64,000 nt of DNA from Myrica gale (taxonomy: Eukaryota; Streptophyta; Magnoliopsida; Fagales; Myricaceae): assembly GCA_963930655.1 (NCBI GenBank), contig OZ005609.1, positions 12,382,501 to 12,446,500 on the forward strand, given 5' to 3'. A program made the translations under genes and the position numbers. The notes under the pieces were generated by a model, which was not told where the DNA came from, ran no database searches, and worked only from the letters and a program-made list of their open reading frames with translations. Below, piece by piece: positions 1-12,649 of the stretch; positions within the stretch are counted from its first letter, which is position 1, and every line of letters begins with the position of its first letter.

Positions 1-176
1 ACTTCTAGTAACTCGGGGTGCAAATTGCAAAATGAGTGGTAGTTAGAGGATGCAAAATGTATCTTCCCCAACATATGAAGATCTTCTTTCAGCCTTTAAG
101 TCATGTATAATCTATCACTTTAATGTTCTCCTTTGATCATAGATATTAGAGTTTGTTAAAGAAGCTTGAAGGTTAC

Positions 177-1433
177 CTCAAACAACATTGTCAAGAGTTC
201 AACCATTGCAGGTTTAGGATCCTTTTCATATTGCTCAACCCAAAGCTTGACAACCTGAGGAATAAGTTTGCCATTACCTTTGATGACCTCTGCACAATAC
301 CATCCACCAAAATTAACTCAACTTGTAATCATGCATAAGCTGGGTTCTAAACAGGAAGAAAGTGGTCTTCCTGAAATAAATAATGACTGGGCTATTAATA
401 CATTGGTAACCAATATTTATTTCAGATTTTGATAGAAACATATATATGAGGTGAATCTATGAAAATATATTTGAAAGTTGAAGCTCACATCAGTTCAAAT
501 AAAACAAGATAATGAGCTTGATGACATAACAATTTTAAAATCTTTTTTTTCAGAGTTTAATGCAGGGGCTACTCAAGCTCAAGGAAGCTGTTCTGTCATC
601 ACAGACAGGTTTCAAATACCATAATCAACAAAGACTGATATCTGGGGAGTTTATGATTTGCACGTAACCAAATTGATGTGGCATTCCCAGGAGCCCACTA
701 AAGTGGTACTCACTTGGTAATGACCCTGATGACAAAAGGCCACCATCATTGAGAAAGTTTATTCCAAGTTTCTCCACTCCAATGATCTATAGTGGTCTAC
801 GGAGGCACCTATTTGACCAAACACGGTCTCCATAGCAACATAATTAGCAACAACACCACTTGCAAGATGAACTATGATCAAATTTGGAAGTAATGAAGGC
901 CATTTCTAGCGCAGAAATCTATCTTATATTTCACTGACAAATTAGCCACAATTCCTAATCAGTATATTTAAGTTTTTTTTTTGACAAGTGTCAGTATATT
1001 TAAGTAAACGGAGCCAACACAAAAAGGCATAGATTGAAATGGTAACAATTCACGCTGGCGACTCCTTAAAATCATCTCTAATCCAAATTTTGAGCATTAT
1101 GCATCAACCAAAACTATGCACGTGGATATATAGAATTCCCATAATCAAGTCGTGTACGATACTGACCAATCAAGCTCAGGTGGGTGGCATTGTGAGCCGA
1201 GCCGGCAGTTCTTTCGGAGGCACGATTTCGCTTAACCCTAGTACGAGCCTCTTCGAAATCATCTTCGGGAGAACTCTCTCTGTCCATCTGGTCACTTGCT
1301 TCACTGGTCCGTTCACGGTTCTCGGCACTAGTACCATTTGCCTTGCTGGTTTGGTTCGCACTAACTTGAGACTGAACCTGAGCCCTTGCCCGTTTCTGCT
1401 TTACTCCAAAAATACCAGAAATTAGGTCAAATT

Positions 1434-1464
<31 letters not shown>

Positions 1465-1522
1465 TGAACAAACTCACGGAGCGGCGAGTTGAGTTTTCGG
1501 GGGGTGGAGGAGGGTCCTCCAT
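177..1522 (-). CDS. SCC3: Cohesin subunit SCC3 (STAG/SA family), first three exons
   Basis: SCC3 is the HEAT-repeat subunit of the cohesin ring that holds sister chromatids together. Three exons fit on the minus strand: 1478-1522 (15 codons, starting MEDPPPPPE), 1167-1395 and 177-289. All junctions are GT/AG and phases agree: exon 2 ends on one base of the Glu codon that exon 3 completes. Exon 2 encodes a charged, low-complexity, basic N-terminus (KRARAQ, EDDFEEAR, VKRNRA). Exon 3 encodes the conserved block EVIKGNGKLIPQVVKLWVEQ followed by YEKDPKPAMVELL, which I recognise from plant SCC3. The frame is open across all 129 codons. The rest of the gene, over 900 residues in known plants, lies beyond the left edge. 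The start was chosen because it matches the usual plant N-terminus. A transposon cluster begins about 150 bp upstream of the ATG. Confidence 0.88.
1433..1464. repeat. CA/GA compound microsatellite
   Basis: An (AC)n tract followed by (AG)n. It lies in the 82-bp first intron of SCC3, next to the donor side. Confidence 0.9.
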
Positions 1523-1534
1523 GAGTTGTTTAGT

Positions 1535-1591
1535 ACTTCTGTGACCAGAAGACTACCTTATCAAAAAAAAACTTCTGTGACCAGAAGACTA
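1535..1591. repeat. Short direct duplication upstream of SCC3
   Basis: A 21-bp unit (ACTTCTGTGACCAGAAGACT plus A) occurs at 1535-1555 and 1571-1591, separated by an A-rich spacer. It sits just upstream of the SCC3 start codon, in the probable 5' UTR or promoter. Confidence 0.85.
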
Positions 1592-2264
1592 GTACCGGAG
1601 ATTTAGCCCTAGAAATTTACGCGCGCTGGGAGAGAGGGTTGGGTCGAGTGCGAATTTTGGCCTAGACGTAAGGCAGTGTTTGTTTTGGCGTAAAAGGAGG
1701 AAAATAAGAAAATATTTGTAGCAGATAAAACAAAACAAGTTTTAGTGTTTGGCTAATTCTTTGAAAATAAATATATAGTGTTTGGTTGTCACCTGAAAAT
1801 TTAAAGAATATTTTATGAGCTTGTTTAGTTTTGATGTACCTCTAGATTCAGAATAACAATCATATTAGAAGGATCTAGACAGATACTTCCTCTAATATCC
1901 ATTTGAATTATCAAAGGTTCCAATCGGGAAAGTTGTGTCTTTCTTACAAATTTGTCAATCGGCAAATGAAGAATTATCTATAAAGCTTCAACTCATCAAA
2001 GCCTTCTTGTAACTTTATCTCAGCAAAATAATTGCGAAAATATGGAATCAAAGTTCAAATGATAGCGAAATATTAAAAATAATAAAAGGAAGTTCAATAA
2101 TATACGAATTACAACCTGAAATGCTAAAATAAATTTTTATTATCGATAAAGATATTAAAAATACTGAATAACAATAAAAATAATGTCTAACATAAAATTC
2201 CCAAAACTAGCCACTTTCATAATGATAAATTAATATTCAGCATTTTGGTAGAGAATAGAGAAAA

Positions 2265-2468
2265 AATAGTTAACTGAAAAATAATTTAAGTTTTTTTTGT
2301 TAGAGAAAAAATAGTAGATAACATATTTTGCTATAGAATAGATAAAAAATAGTTACCTGAAAAATAATTTAAGTTTATTTTGTTACTAGAAAAAATATAG
2401 ATGAGAAAATAATAATAGATAGCGTCTGTTAGATAAAATAGAGAAAATATAGTCATCTGGAAAATAAC
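2265..2468. repeat. AT-rich tandem repeat, about three copies
   Basis: A degenerate unit of about 80 bp containing ATAGTTAACTGAAAAATAA-like motifs recurs near 2265, 2347 and 2450. The solo LTR inserted into the last copy. Confidence 0.65.
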
Positions 2469-4773
2469 TGTCACGCCCCAAACCTCAAAGGCTAGAGGAT
2501 GCCTAACTTGCAATAAACCATTAGACTTTTGATTAAAAACATATCTAATAATAAATGCGGAATAAACTTTATATAAAAACTTCAATAAATCTCTCTTAAT
2601 AAAACTTAAAAAGAAACTCTTTCAAACACAAAGACAAATCTAAACATGATTTGACTCATACTAGAGTCAAACATTTGTTCACATAATCACTCAGCTACCC
2701 GCCCACGTGTCATCTAATCCTGACTATCGACATGCTCCTGATCAACATCTGAAAATAAGGAAAATAATAGAGGGTGAGTTCGACAACTCAGTAAGCAAAA
2801 TCATTATGCAATTGTATATCCCATGAGCCACACTGTAACAGTAAGAGATAGAATATTTAAAATCTTTCTAAACTGTTGAAAGTTGTTTTTGACAATTTCA
2901 ATGAAACATCACAATTTTCAATAAAACAACTTTATCTATATAACATAATACTATAGAAAATCAGTTTTATCTGTTGAAAGTTGTTTACCCCCGTGACAGG
3001 GTTGTGCAGTTGCTACCTAGTTTGGGGATCAGCCAAACTAGGTCAATACTATGGGTAGAATCTTCCTTACTAAGGCTTGGTCATGTCCAAGTGTGCACTC
3101 GGTAAGAATCTACAAAAAAAGTCACTCCGTTTCCAGAATGGGTGCACTCAATGGGTTGCAATTGGTACAAATGCGCTGTCTCTGTAACTCTGTAACTCTG
3201 GGCCTTAGGGTTTGAAAATACATAACATATCATAAAATAAACTTCATTTTGAACTTTGCATCTTTCTCCTCTTTTCATGAAATACATGCATAAATCTTGA
3301 ATAACAATAAATATCAAAACCTTTGATTTCAATCAATGAAAACATCATGAAATATCATGCACAAATCTTGAATAACAATAAATATCAAAAAGCTTTGTTT
3401 TAAATATTGAAAACATCATGAAATATCATTGGACATAAAAATAGGCTCATGTTTACACATTTCATGTTATAACCTTTGACAATTTAATCATAAAGTAATG
3501 CACATAAAACTCCGAGGGTTTTCATTAAAACATGCAATTTCTCAAATATCACCTCAGTCTTTTAGAAAAATCTAGCATAATAATCCCGCTTACCTGGATC
3601 TTCAAGCAAATAAGCCTCTGACTTAGCACCTATAAATACAAAATTTAACGTATTATAATACACTCAAACGGAAATACAAATGAAACTCTAAATCTGCCTG
3701 ACAGGATTAATCCGAAATTAACTGGTCAGATTCTAAAATATATCTTACCTATCTCGAGTATCCCTAAAATCCCCTAATTAAACTATGTTCTTCCCTAGGA
3801 TGTTAAAAATATACCTGTATAATTTTATATCCAAATTCCTAGTACAACTCAGTTAATAAAATCAACATTTAACTCTGTTCACATAGACAAACTATACCCT
3901 GAATAATTCGGTACTCATCACTTCCAAAAATTCATAAAGATCTATTACGATATCCCAAAATCCCGAAATTTATACCAAAGATTTCTATATGGGTTATACA
4001 AATACTCATAAAATTTCATGCCGAAATTCGAATCCTTGCTATGTCATCCGGTTCAAAAAATCTGTATCAATGAATCTTTCTCAGCAATTCCGATTTCTCT
4101 AAGCCTAATTTCCGGATTTTCAAAACCATACCAATACATCTCCAAAAATTACGAAACTTTAACTAGGTCCTCCTGCAGATGTCTAGTAGGCAATATCTAA
4201 AAATAAGAATTTTTTCGATGTCTAAAGTCGGCTATAAAAATATAATTCGATCTACTACTCAGATCAATAACCTAATTTTTCCTTAAACAAATCTTGAACC
4301 CAAATTTCAATTACTCCAAGAACCCCATTAAAACTATTTCGAAAATCTTGAAATAATTAGGGCTAGATCTAGACACCCTATGATTTGATCTCTCATAAAA
4401 ATAATACAAATATAATATCAATAAATTCGAAATACCTGAATTTACTTCAAGAAATTTCGTCTAGATAGTTGAAAGCAAGAAAACCTTTCTTTTTCCTCTT
4501 GTTAGTGTAAAATCAAGATGTGTAAAAATTAAAACCAATGTGTAAATCTATATATAGACTCACACTAGTAATAGAGTCCCTTTTGAACTCTAAAACTTTT
4601 ATTTTTAAAATAATCATCAAATCTTTCAAATTTAAAAAGGTTTGACTAGGTCAAAGATAAAAATTCAACTATTTTAAATGAATTAAATTCAAATTTCAAA
4701 TTTAAAGAAGACATTTCAAATATCAAATAACAAATTCAAATAAATTTTAAAAATAGAAGTCTTGGGTTTTACA
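2469..4773 (-). mobile_element. Solo LTR of a Ty3/gypsy retrotransposon
   Basis: The segment starts TGTCACGCCCC and ends TTTTACA. It is flanked on both sides by the perfect 5-bp target duplication ATAAC (2464-2468 and 4774-4778). Read on the minus strand it runs from TGTAAAACCC to GGGGCGTGACA, the 3' end seen in many plant gypsy LTRs ahead of a methionine-tRNA primer site, so the minus orientation is inferred. A TATA-like CTATATATAGA (minus strand) lies near 4550. No internal region or second LTR is present, so this is a solo LTR of 2305 bp, a length that suggests a long-LTR chromovirus such as the Tekay/Del group. It is a fossil with no coding capacity. Confidence 0.82.
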
Positions 4774-5010
4774 ATAACTTACACTTTTTCAAAGGGTAAG
4801 TTGTTTTCAGCAGGGTTATTTTACTTTAACTGCTTATCTCCTTTTCCTTTGACTTTTTTTTTTCAGTCCCTACCAAACACATATGTTTTTGAAAATATTC
4901 TGCATGAAAACATATTCAGACGAAACAAACGCAGCCATAAAATGAGAAAAATTGGAAACAGAAAACCTCCCGCCAAATGGAGAGTTTGGGATCCATCATC
5001 CATGGGCATC

Positions 5011-5491
5011 TGTCATGAACCCAAACTGAACCAGGGTCATTTGGGAGAAACATGGCGGCTGGGTTGTGAGATAAAGGAGATGGAGTTTGTTCGTAAAAGA
5101 GGAGTCTGGGAGTTCGTCGTGGGGAAGCTTCGAGAGTCACTTAGGCTATCTTTGTTCTTGACTGCATCTGTGTGCAACTAAAGGCTGTTGGATGGGCTGT
5201 CTACTTGAGTGGGCTGCTCTCATTGGATTTATGTCTCTTTTAGCTTGGTGTTTTATCCTTGCTTCAGCCCATTATGTTAGGCTTATTTTCTTTGCTTTCC
5301 TGTAAGGGCCCAGCCCAAGCTGTATTTAGTTAGAGGAATCATCTGTAGAGGGCATGAAAAATCACAATTGCTAAGGTTCCTACGGAGAGTTGCTCTCTCT
5401 CGAATAGAGCTTAATACAGTTTCTTTCACTTTTTCTCATCTACCAAACACCCATTCCCATTACAACCTTAGTTACAATCGGTTACATAACA
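5011..5491 (+). repeat. 5' LTR of the 5.4-kb gypsy element
   Basis: It runs TGTCATGAAC to ACATAACA and is repeated at 9955-10389. It is followed directly by a primer-site-like sequence. Confidence 0.92.
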
Positions 5492-5505
5492 TTAGTATCA
5501 GAGGA
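5492..5505 (+). other. Primer binding site of the gypsy element
   Basis: TTAGTATCAGAGG follows the 5' LTR directly and resembles the TGGTATCAGAGC initiator-methionine tRNA site used by many plant LTR elements. Confidence 0.7.
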
Positions 5506-5605
5506 TTGATCCACTATGGCAGACAATACAAGATTGGCAACTATAGAGAAAGGGCTCGGCAGTTTGCAGCATTAACAAGAATGTCACCAGCAGCTGCTTG
5601 AGAAT

Positions 5606-6480
5606 ATGACTCAACAGTTGATGAGCATCACCGACAGCTTGAAGAGCATTTCGGCCCAGCAGGAAAAAGCAGCATCTGGAGCATCTGGATATGGATTTGG
5701 AGGAGATCGGGAACCTGTGAGAAATGAAGAGGGAGGTTCGGGATACAATGCAGGTCCACAGATCAAAACATTGAAGCTAGAATTCCTTAGGTTTGATGGG
5801 GACAACCCAGCTGCTTGGATTTACAAGGCAACCCAATTTTACAACTTCTACCAAACACCCATGGGACAGAGGTTATTTCTGGCCTCTTTTCACATGGAAG
5901 GGGATGCTCTTGTGTGGTTTCAGGATTCTGAGGAGGCAGAGGTATTTACTAGCTGAGAGAGTTTTACCAAAGCCTTATTTACTAGATTTGGCCCTATGAC
6001 TTACGATGACCCGATGGAAGCTATGCACCGGTTGAGACAAACAGGTAGTGTGCTTGAGTATAAGACTCAATTTAAAGTTATTTCTAATCGAGTCAAATAT
6101 TGAATGAGAAGAACAAACTTAGTTGTTTTATTAGTGGACATAAGGATGAGATAAGGTTTCAAGTGAAATTACTAAGTCCTAGTACCTTGAATATTGCCTT
6201 TGGATTGGCTAAAATTCAAGAGGAAAATCTGGTAGCAGTGAGAAGAAGTTTGAGGACAGGTTTTACAGAACATAAACCTTTCCCAACCCAGACCCTAAGC
6301 AATCAAAACCTTCCTTGGGGAGGACCTTCCAAACCACTAGATCCCAAACAGTACTTAAAGCCCAAATTGCCTATACAACGACTTACACATGATCAAATGA
6401 AAGAACGAAGAGATAAGGGGCTATGCTATAATTGTGATGAAAAATGACATTCAAAACATCAATGCAAGAGGAAGAAAGTG
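5606..6480 (+). pseudogene. gag remnant of the 5.4-kb gypsy element
   Basis: Contains a retrotransposon-gag-like segment (LEFLRFDGDNPAAWIYKATQ near 5775-5834) and, near 6420, the start of a CCHC zinc knuckle (CYNCDEK). It is decayed. Confidence 0.75.
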
Positions 6481-6639
6481 TTTATGCTGGAGGAAGCGGA
6501 GTGGTTATCTGAGGACAAGGAGGAAGAAGTTAATGAGATGCGTGCAGCCTTCTTGTGGGGAAAACCAAGAGAACAGTCCAGAAATCTCGCTGCATGCTAT
6601 TGCAGGAACCCCGAACCCTAAAACTATGAGGATGGTAGG

Positions 6640-6900
6640 GAGAATTGGGGGGCAAAGAAGTGGTTATCTTAGTGGACACAGGAAGTACTCACAACTTTCT
6701 AGATCCAGCTATAGTGACCAAAGTTGGATTACCTCTACAGCAATCCAAGACTATCAAAGTTAAAATTACAAATGGGGATTTAATGTCATGTGATGGGAAG
6801 TGTGATCAAGTAGTACTTAAGCTGCAAGGATACAATTTTACTACAGATTTCTATGCTTTGACTCTTGGAGGTTGTGATGCTATTTTGAGGGTTTATTAGC
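6640..6900 (+). pseudogene. Aspartic protease remnant of the gypsy element
   Basis: The retropepsin signature VVILVDTGSTHNFLDPAIV is visible near 6660-6716. It lies between gag and reverse transcriptase, as expected for the family. Confidence 0.75.
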
Positions 6901-7058
6901 TCAAGGAGTTGGGATCCATATTATGGGATTTCAGCAAACTAATTATGACATTTGAGGTGGCAGGGCAGAAGGTACAACTAAAATGTTTGCGTCCAAGTGA
7001 GTGGACCATGGAAGATGCCAAGGGGTTCCACCTATCTTCGAATATGGAGCCAAGATGA

Positions 7059-8630
7059 GTGGTTTTACAATTATTACAGCCAACTGAGGAGACTAAGAAT
7101 TCTAAAGAACCAGCTGTAATTTCAGACCTACTGAAGGAATTTAAAACTGTGTTTGGTGAGCCTAGGGGACTACCTCCCCAACCCAGTCATGACCACCAGA
7201 TTATTCTCAAGGAGGGAGCCTCTCCCGTGTGTGTAAGACCTTATCGGTACCCTTACTATAAAAAAAAGGAGATTGAAAAAATTGTTCGGGAGTTGTTGGA
7301 GTTAAGAGCAATTAGACACAGTCAATCCCCCTTCTCCTCTCCTGTGTTGCTTGTTAGGAAAGCCGATGGGAGTTAGCGAATGTGTATAGATTACCGAGAT
7401 CTTAACAAGGAAACAATAAAGGATAAGTTCCCAATACCGATTGTGGATGAGCTACTAGATGAACTGTATGGGGCAAGGATTTTTTCGAAACTCGATTTGA
7501 GGTCGGGTTACCATCAGATTCGGGTTAAACCTGAGGATATCTATAAAACAGCCTTCCATACACATGAAGGCCATTATGAATTCTTGGTTATGCCCTTTGG
7601 GTTAACCAATGCTCCATCAACGTTTCAAGGCTTGATGAATGACATCTTAAGGGGCTGTTTGAGGAAATTCGTGCTGGTGTTTTTCGATGACATTCTAGTA
7701 TATAGTAACGAATTGGAAGAACATGTGCAGCATCGGAAAGTGGTGTTAAAGACTCTTCAAAAGCACCGGCTACTTGCCCAGCTTTTGAAGTGCAGATTCG
7801 GATATGAGGAGATTGATTATCTAGGACATTTAATATCGGCTGAAGGGTTGAAAGCTGATCCTAGTAAGATTGAAGCAATGTTAAAATGGCCAGAACCGAA
7901 GACCATCAAGGCACTTAGAGGATTTTTGGGCCTTACGGGTTACTAACGAAAATTATAAGAGGAAATGGGCAAATTGCAGCTCCTCTCACGCAGCTATTAA
8001 AGAAAAATTCTTTCAGCTGGTCAGAGGCAACAACCATGGCTTTCCAAAAATTAAAAGAGGCTGTTACCACCCCCCCGGTCTTAGCTTTACCAAAATTTTC
8101 AAGGCAATTTACTATTGAATGTGATGCATGTGGAGTAGGTGTTGGGGCTGTATTAATGCAAGTTAATAGGCCAATAGCCTATTTCAGTCAAGCCTTGAAA
8201 GGCAGGCTTCTACAATTGTCCACTTATGAAAAGGAATTGTATGCCTTGGTCTGTGCAGTGCAAAAATGGAGACCTTATTTAGTGGGGCAGACTTTTGTGA
8301 TTAGAACAGATCAACAAAGTCTTAAATTCCTATTAGAACAGAAGGTAGGAAATTTAAAACAATAGAAATGGTTGACAAAATTATTGGGGTATGATTTCTC
8401 TATTGAGTATAAAAAAGGAAAGGAGAATAGAGCTGCTGATGCCCTATCTCGCAGGGATGAGGTGGAAAATTTTCCTACCCTAACAGCTATTTCATTCCCT
8501 AATATAACATGGCTGGAAGACTTGAAAGCTACCTACTTAGCTGATCCTAAGATGTTGGAACTAATTTCCAAGGTGCATAATGGAGAGAGTCCAGATCCTC
8601 ATTTTCAGTTAGGGGAAGCCTACTGCTAAG
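7059..8630 (+). pseudogene. Reverse transcriptase and RNase H remnant of the gypsy element
   Basis: Reverse transcriptase motifs include [28 protein letters not shown] and the catalytic FFDDILVYS block near 7680. RNase H follows (IECDACGVGVGAVL, RTDQQSLKFLL, and GKENRAADALSRR near 8420-8455). The region is interrupted. Confidence 0.85.
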
Positions 8631-8639
8631 GAAAGGGCG

Positions 8640-9945
8640 GCTATACTTGGGAAGGTCAACTCAGTTTAACGACCAAGTTCTACAATACATCCATAACAGT
8701 CCCTCTGCAGGACACACCGGCTATCACAAAACATTACAAAGAGCCAAGACATATTTCTATTGGCCAGGTATGAAAAAAGATGTTCACATTCATGTCAGAG
8801 AGTGTGATATTTGCCAAAGAAATAAAACTGAAAATTTAGCACCGGCTGGATTATTGCAAAGTCTACCAATTCCCACCCAAGGATGGTTTGACATATCAAT
8901 GGACTTTATTGAAGGTCTCCCTATGTCTCGAGGTAAATCTGTAATCTTTATGGTAGTGGATAGGTTTACCAAGTACGCACACTTCATAGGGACTTCTCAC
9001 CCCTATACAGCTCACTCAATAGCTCAATTATTCCTCAACTATGTTTTTAAATTACATGGTATGCCGGTTAGTATTGTCTCTGACCGAGACCCAATTTTTT
9101 TGAGCAACTTTTGGCAAGAGCTTTTTAGACTTCAGGGGACAGTGTTGGCTCATAGCTCGGCTTATCATCCACAGAGTGATGGTCAGACAGAAATTGTAAA
9201 CAAGTGTGTGGGACATTACTTACGGTGCTACTGTGGAGAAAAGCCTAAATATTGGGCTGACTGGCTATCTTTGGCCGAGTGGTGGTATAATACAACCTAT
9301 CATATGTCTACAAAATTTACCCCGTTTGAGGCATTATATGGCTACCCTCCCCCTAAGCTGAGTACATATGTATCATAAACAACTCAAAATGCAGCAGTGG
9401 AAACAGAGTTAAAGACAAGAGACCAGATTGTGGAACTCCTCAAACATAATTTACAAGCTGCACAAGAGAGATCCAAAAATCAGTATGATCGAAGACACAT
9501 AGAGAGACAATTTGTGGTAGGTGACTGGGTGTACCTGCGGTTACAGCCCTATCGGCAGAAGACATTGGCCTTTCGAAAAAGCCTCAAGCTTTCCCCTCGA
9601 TACTTCGGGCCTTTCCAGGTGTTACAAAAAATTGGTGAAGTCGCCTATAGACTGGATCTGCCACCAGAGTCACGAATCCATTCCACTTTCCATGTCTCTT
9701 GTTTGAAGAAAAAGCTTGGGGCGCAGATCTCTCCGTTACCCACCTTACCACCAGTTGATGAGGAGGGAGCTCCATAGCCGGAACCTGAGCTCATATTAGA
9801 GCGTAGGGTGCGGAAAAATGGCAATCGTCCCTTCACAGAGGCACTGGTTCTTTGGAAGGGAGCAGATCGGGAGGAAGCCACCTGGGTACCGTTTTGGCAG
9901 CTTAAGGAGCGTTACCCCCACCTTGAGGGCAAGGCTTTTTGAAGA
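8640..9945 (+). pseudogene. Integrase and chromodomain-like remnant of the gypsy element
   Basis: The HHCC zinc-binding region (HTGYHKT...CDICQRNK), the core with DFIEGLP, VSDRDPIF and HPQSDGQTE, and the C-terminal GPFQVLQKIG segment are visible. The last part (near 9790-9940) encodes a chromodomain-like LVLWKGADREEATWVPFWQL. Confidence 0.85.
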
Positions 9946-9954
9946 AAGGGCGGA

Positions 9955-10389
9955 TGTCATGAACCCAAACTGAACCAGGGTCATTTGGGAGAAACATGGC
10001 GGATGGGTTGTGAGATGAAGGAGATGAAGTTTGTTCGTAAAAGAGGAGTCTGGGAGTTCGGCGTGGGGAAGCTTCGAGAGTCACTTAGGCTATCTTTGTT
10101 CTTGACTGCATCCGTGTGCAACTAAAGGCTGTTGGATGGGCTGTCTACTTGAGTGGGCTGCTTTCATTGGATTTATGTCTCTTTTAGCTTGGTGTTTTAT
10201 CCTTGCTTCAACCCATTATGTTAGGGCTTATTTTCTTTGCTTTCCTGTAAGGGCCCAGCCCAGCCCAAGCTAAGGTTCCTACAGAGAGTTGCTCTCTCTC
10301 GAATAGAGCTTAATACAGTTTCTTTCACTTTTTCTCATCTACCAAACACCCATTCCCATTACAAACCAGTTACAATCAGTTACATAACA
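9955..10389 (+). repeat. 3' LTR of the 5.4-kb gypsy element
   Basis: Starts TGTCATGAAC after a purine-rich tract (GAAGAAAGGGCGGA) and ends TACATAACA. It is about 46 bp shorter than the 5' LTR. Confidence 0.92.
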
Positions 10390-10394
10390 GCATC

Positions 10395-10614
10395 AGATCT
10401 ATCATTAGCTAAATGAGAGGGTCGTACTATGTTTTATCTATCCTGAGCTCTCCACTGTATCTATTCTCTCGTGTCCCGCTTTAAGCAAAATTGCTTTCTT
10501 GCTTTACCAAAAAATAAATAAATTTGTTTTCTTCTCTCTTCAAAGGCAAATTGTTGGTTACATGTCACAATTCAAATACAAGGATTTAAATAACGACTTC
10601 CAATGTTTTCTGTT
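10395..10614. other. Unassigned spacer between gypsy and copia elements
   Basis: About 220 bp of AT-rich sequence between the gypsy target duplication and the last recognisable copia codons. I find neither a gene nor a copy of the copia LTR. Confidence 0.6.
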
Positions 10615-11960
10615 CTGTGTGATACAAGCAGCGTTGTCTTCATACAAAATTGTGGGACTGCCTTTAACGGATCGAAGACCACATTTTTCTTGAATATGTT
10701 GAATCACTGATTTCAACCAAACACATTTCCGACTTTGCTTCATGAATTACAATTATTTCAGAGTGATTCGAAGAGGTAGCAGATATTGTTTGCTTGACGG
10801 ATCTCCATGAAATGACAGTACCTCCATAGGTAAATAAATATCCAGTTTGTGATCATCCTTTATGTGAATCAGATAAATAGCCCGCATCTGCAAAACCAAC
10901 CAACTAAGCAGTTGATTCTTTTGGATAATATAATCATATGTCATTGGTTCCTCGGAGATATCGTAATACTTGTTTGACTCCATTCCAATGTCTCCGAGTT
11001 GGTGTAGAACTATATTTGGCAAGCAAATTAACTGTAAATGCTATATCAGGACGAGTGCAATTTGCAATGTACATTAAGGCACCAACTGCACTGAGATATG
11101 ATACTTCATGACCAAGAATCTCTTCTTCTTCGTCTTTAGGACGGAATGGATCTTTCTTCATATCTAGTGATCGTACAACCATTGGAGTACTCAGAGGATG
11201 AGCTTTATCCATATAAAAGTGCTTCAAGACTTTTTCAGTATATGTCGATTGATATACAAAAATTCCACTTGGAAAATGCTCAAACTGCGGGCCAAGACAG
11301 AATTTAGTTTTTCCAAGATCTTTCATTTCAAATTCGCTTTTTAAACAATTTGCAGTCTTTGTGAGCTCTGCTGGAGTCCCCACAAGATTTAAATTATCAA
11401 CATAGACTGCAATTATTACAAATTCAGATTCTGATTTCTTGATAAAAACACATGGACAATATATTATTCTCATATCCCTGCTTTATGAGATATTCACTAA
11501 GACGGTGATACCACATGCATCCGGATTGTTTTCCATACAGAGATTTTTGCAGCTTGATAGGGTACATGTTTTTGGATGTAGAATTACATGCTTCAGGCAT
11601 TTTAAATCCTTCAGGGATTTTCATGTATATATCATGATCTAATGAACCATATAAGTATGCAGTCACGACATCCATTAATCGTATATCTAATCTTTCTGTG
11701 ACTACATTATGCGGGAGAATAAGTCTCTTCATAATCAATCTCGGGTCTCTGCGAGAAACCTTGTGCGACAAGTCGTGCTTTATATCTCACGACTTCATTT
11801 TTCTCATTACGTTTTCGCACAAATACCCACTTATATCCAACAGGCATGACATCTTCACGTGTCTAGACTATAGGTCCAAATACTTCACGTTTGGCTAGAG
11901 AGTTTAACTCTGCCTGGATTGCTTCTTTCCACATTGGCCAATCATTTCTACGTCGACATT
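10615..11960 (-). pseudogene. Reverse transcriptase and RNase H remnant of the copia element
   Basis: Copia-type blocks visible on the minus strand include RLDIRLMDVVTAYLYGSLD, IYMKIPEGFKMP, a YVDNLNLVG block corresponding to the copia YVDD region, and PDIAFTVNLLAKYSSTPTRRHW. The RNase H portion fades out near 10615. Confidence 0.85.
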
Positions 11961-12649
11961 CTTCGACAGATTGTGGTTCAATTTCAACATTACTTCTGGT
12001 AATGTAAAAAGCAATTTTGAATGAAAATATGTTGTCGACAACAATTTTATTTATATCTAACATTTCTACTGTACTCACATAATGTATTGAGATCTCATTA
12101 TTTTCAGGTATCTTTTCCTCTTCAGGAGTTATCTCTTCGGGAGCTGCCACTTCTGGGACTATCTCTTCAGGAGATTCTATTTCATGAAATTTTTTTCCAG
12201 GAGATTTTTCTTCAGGAGATATATTTTTCAATTTTATTTCCTGTATTGTGGGAATGGTCTCTTCAGGAGCACCAATTTCTTTCTTTTGTATCTTCCGCTT
12301 CCGGGAATTTTATCTTTAGCACCCAGAGGTTTACCACACCTCAAGCGTGTATTGGATTCATTTGCTACTTGTTGTTCTTCAGGAACATTAATCCGTGCAG
12401 GGATATTAGTAAATGAGATGTATGATTTCACAACCATCTTATTATCTGTAAACACATATGGTAATTGATTTACAATATCTTGCAAATGAATGATCTTTTG
12501 AACCGCAAGTTCACATTGATTGGTTCGAGGATCAAAATGAGATAACATCGAATTATTCCAAGTAATCTCACGTTGTGCTTCAGACTACGACTTTTCACTA
12601 CCCAATGGTGGAAAAATGGTCTCATCAAAATGAAAGTCATAAAAACGTG

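Larger units (their letters stand above)
1672..4936. mobile_element. Harbinger/Tourist-like non-autonomous element, split by a solo LTR
   Basis: The left end reads GGCAGTGTTTGTTTTGGCG and the reverse complement of the right end reads GGCTGCGTTTGTTTCGTCT, an imperfect inverted repeat of about 19 bp with the GTTTGTTT core typical of PIF/Harbinger Tourist-like elements. The left flank is TAA; a TAA lies one base off the right end, so the 3-bp target duplication is only suggestive. Without the nested 2.3-kb LTR the element would be about 0.96 kb. It holds no coding sequence that I can recognise. It could also be a generic foldback of another superfamily. Confidence 0.45.
5011..10389 (+). mobile_element. 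Ty3/gypsy chromovirus, complete in outline, decayed
   Basis: Direct LTRs (5011-5491, 9955-10389) bound the element and both flanks carry the perfect 5-bp target duplication GCATC (5006-5010, 10390-10394). The order gag, protease, reverse transcriptase, RNase H, integrase and a C-terminal chromodomain-like segment is that of Ty3/gypsy chromoviruses. The 5.4-kb size with LTRs of about 0.45 kb suggests the Reina-like group, though the clade is not certain. It is broken, with roughly eight to ten interruptions. By eye the LTRs differ at about 2-3% of aligned sites plus length changes. At 1.3e-8 changes per site per year (assumed) this means an insertion about one million years ago. Confidence 0.93.

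Noticed and set aside
1039-1425. Plus-strand 128-codon open frame
   Set aside because: Antisense to SCC3 exon 2, whose minus-strand frame has splice sites and family similarity.
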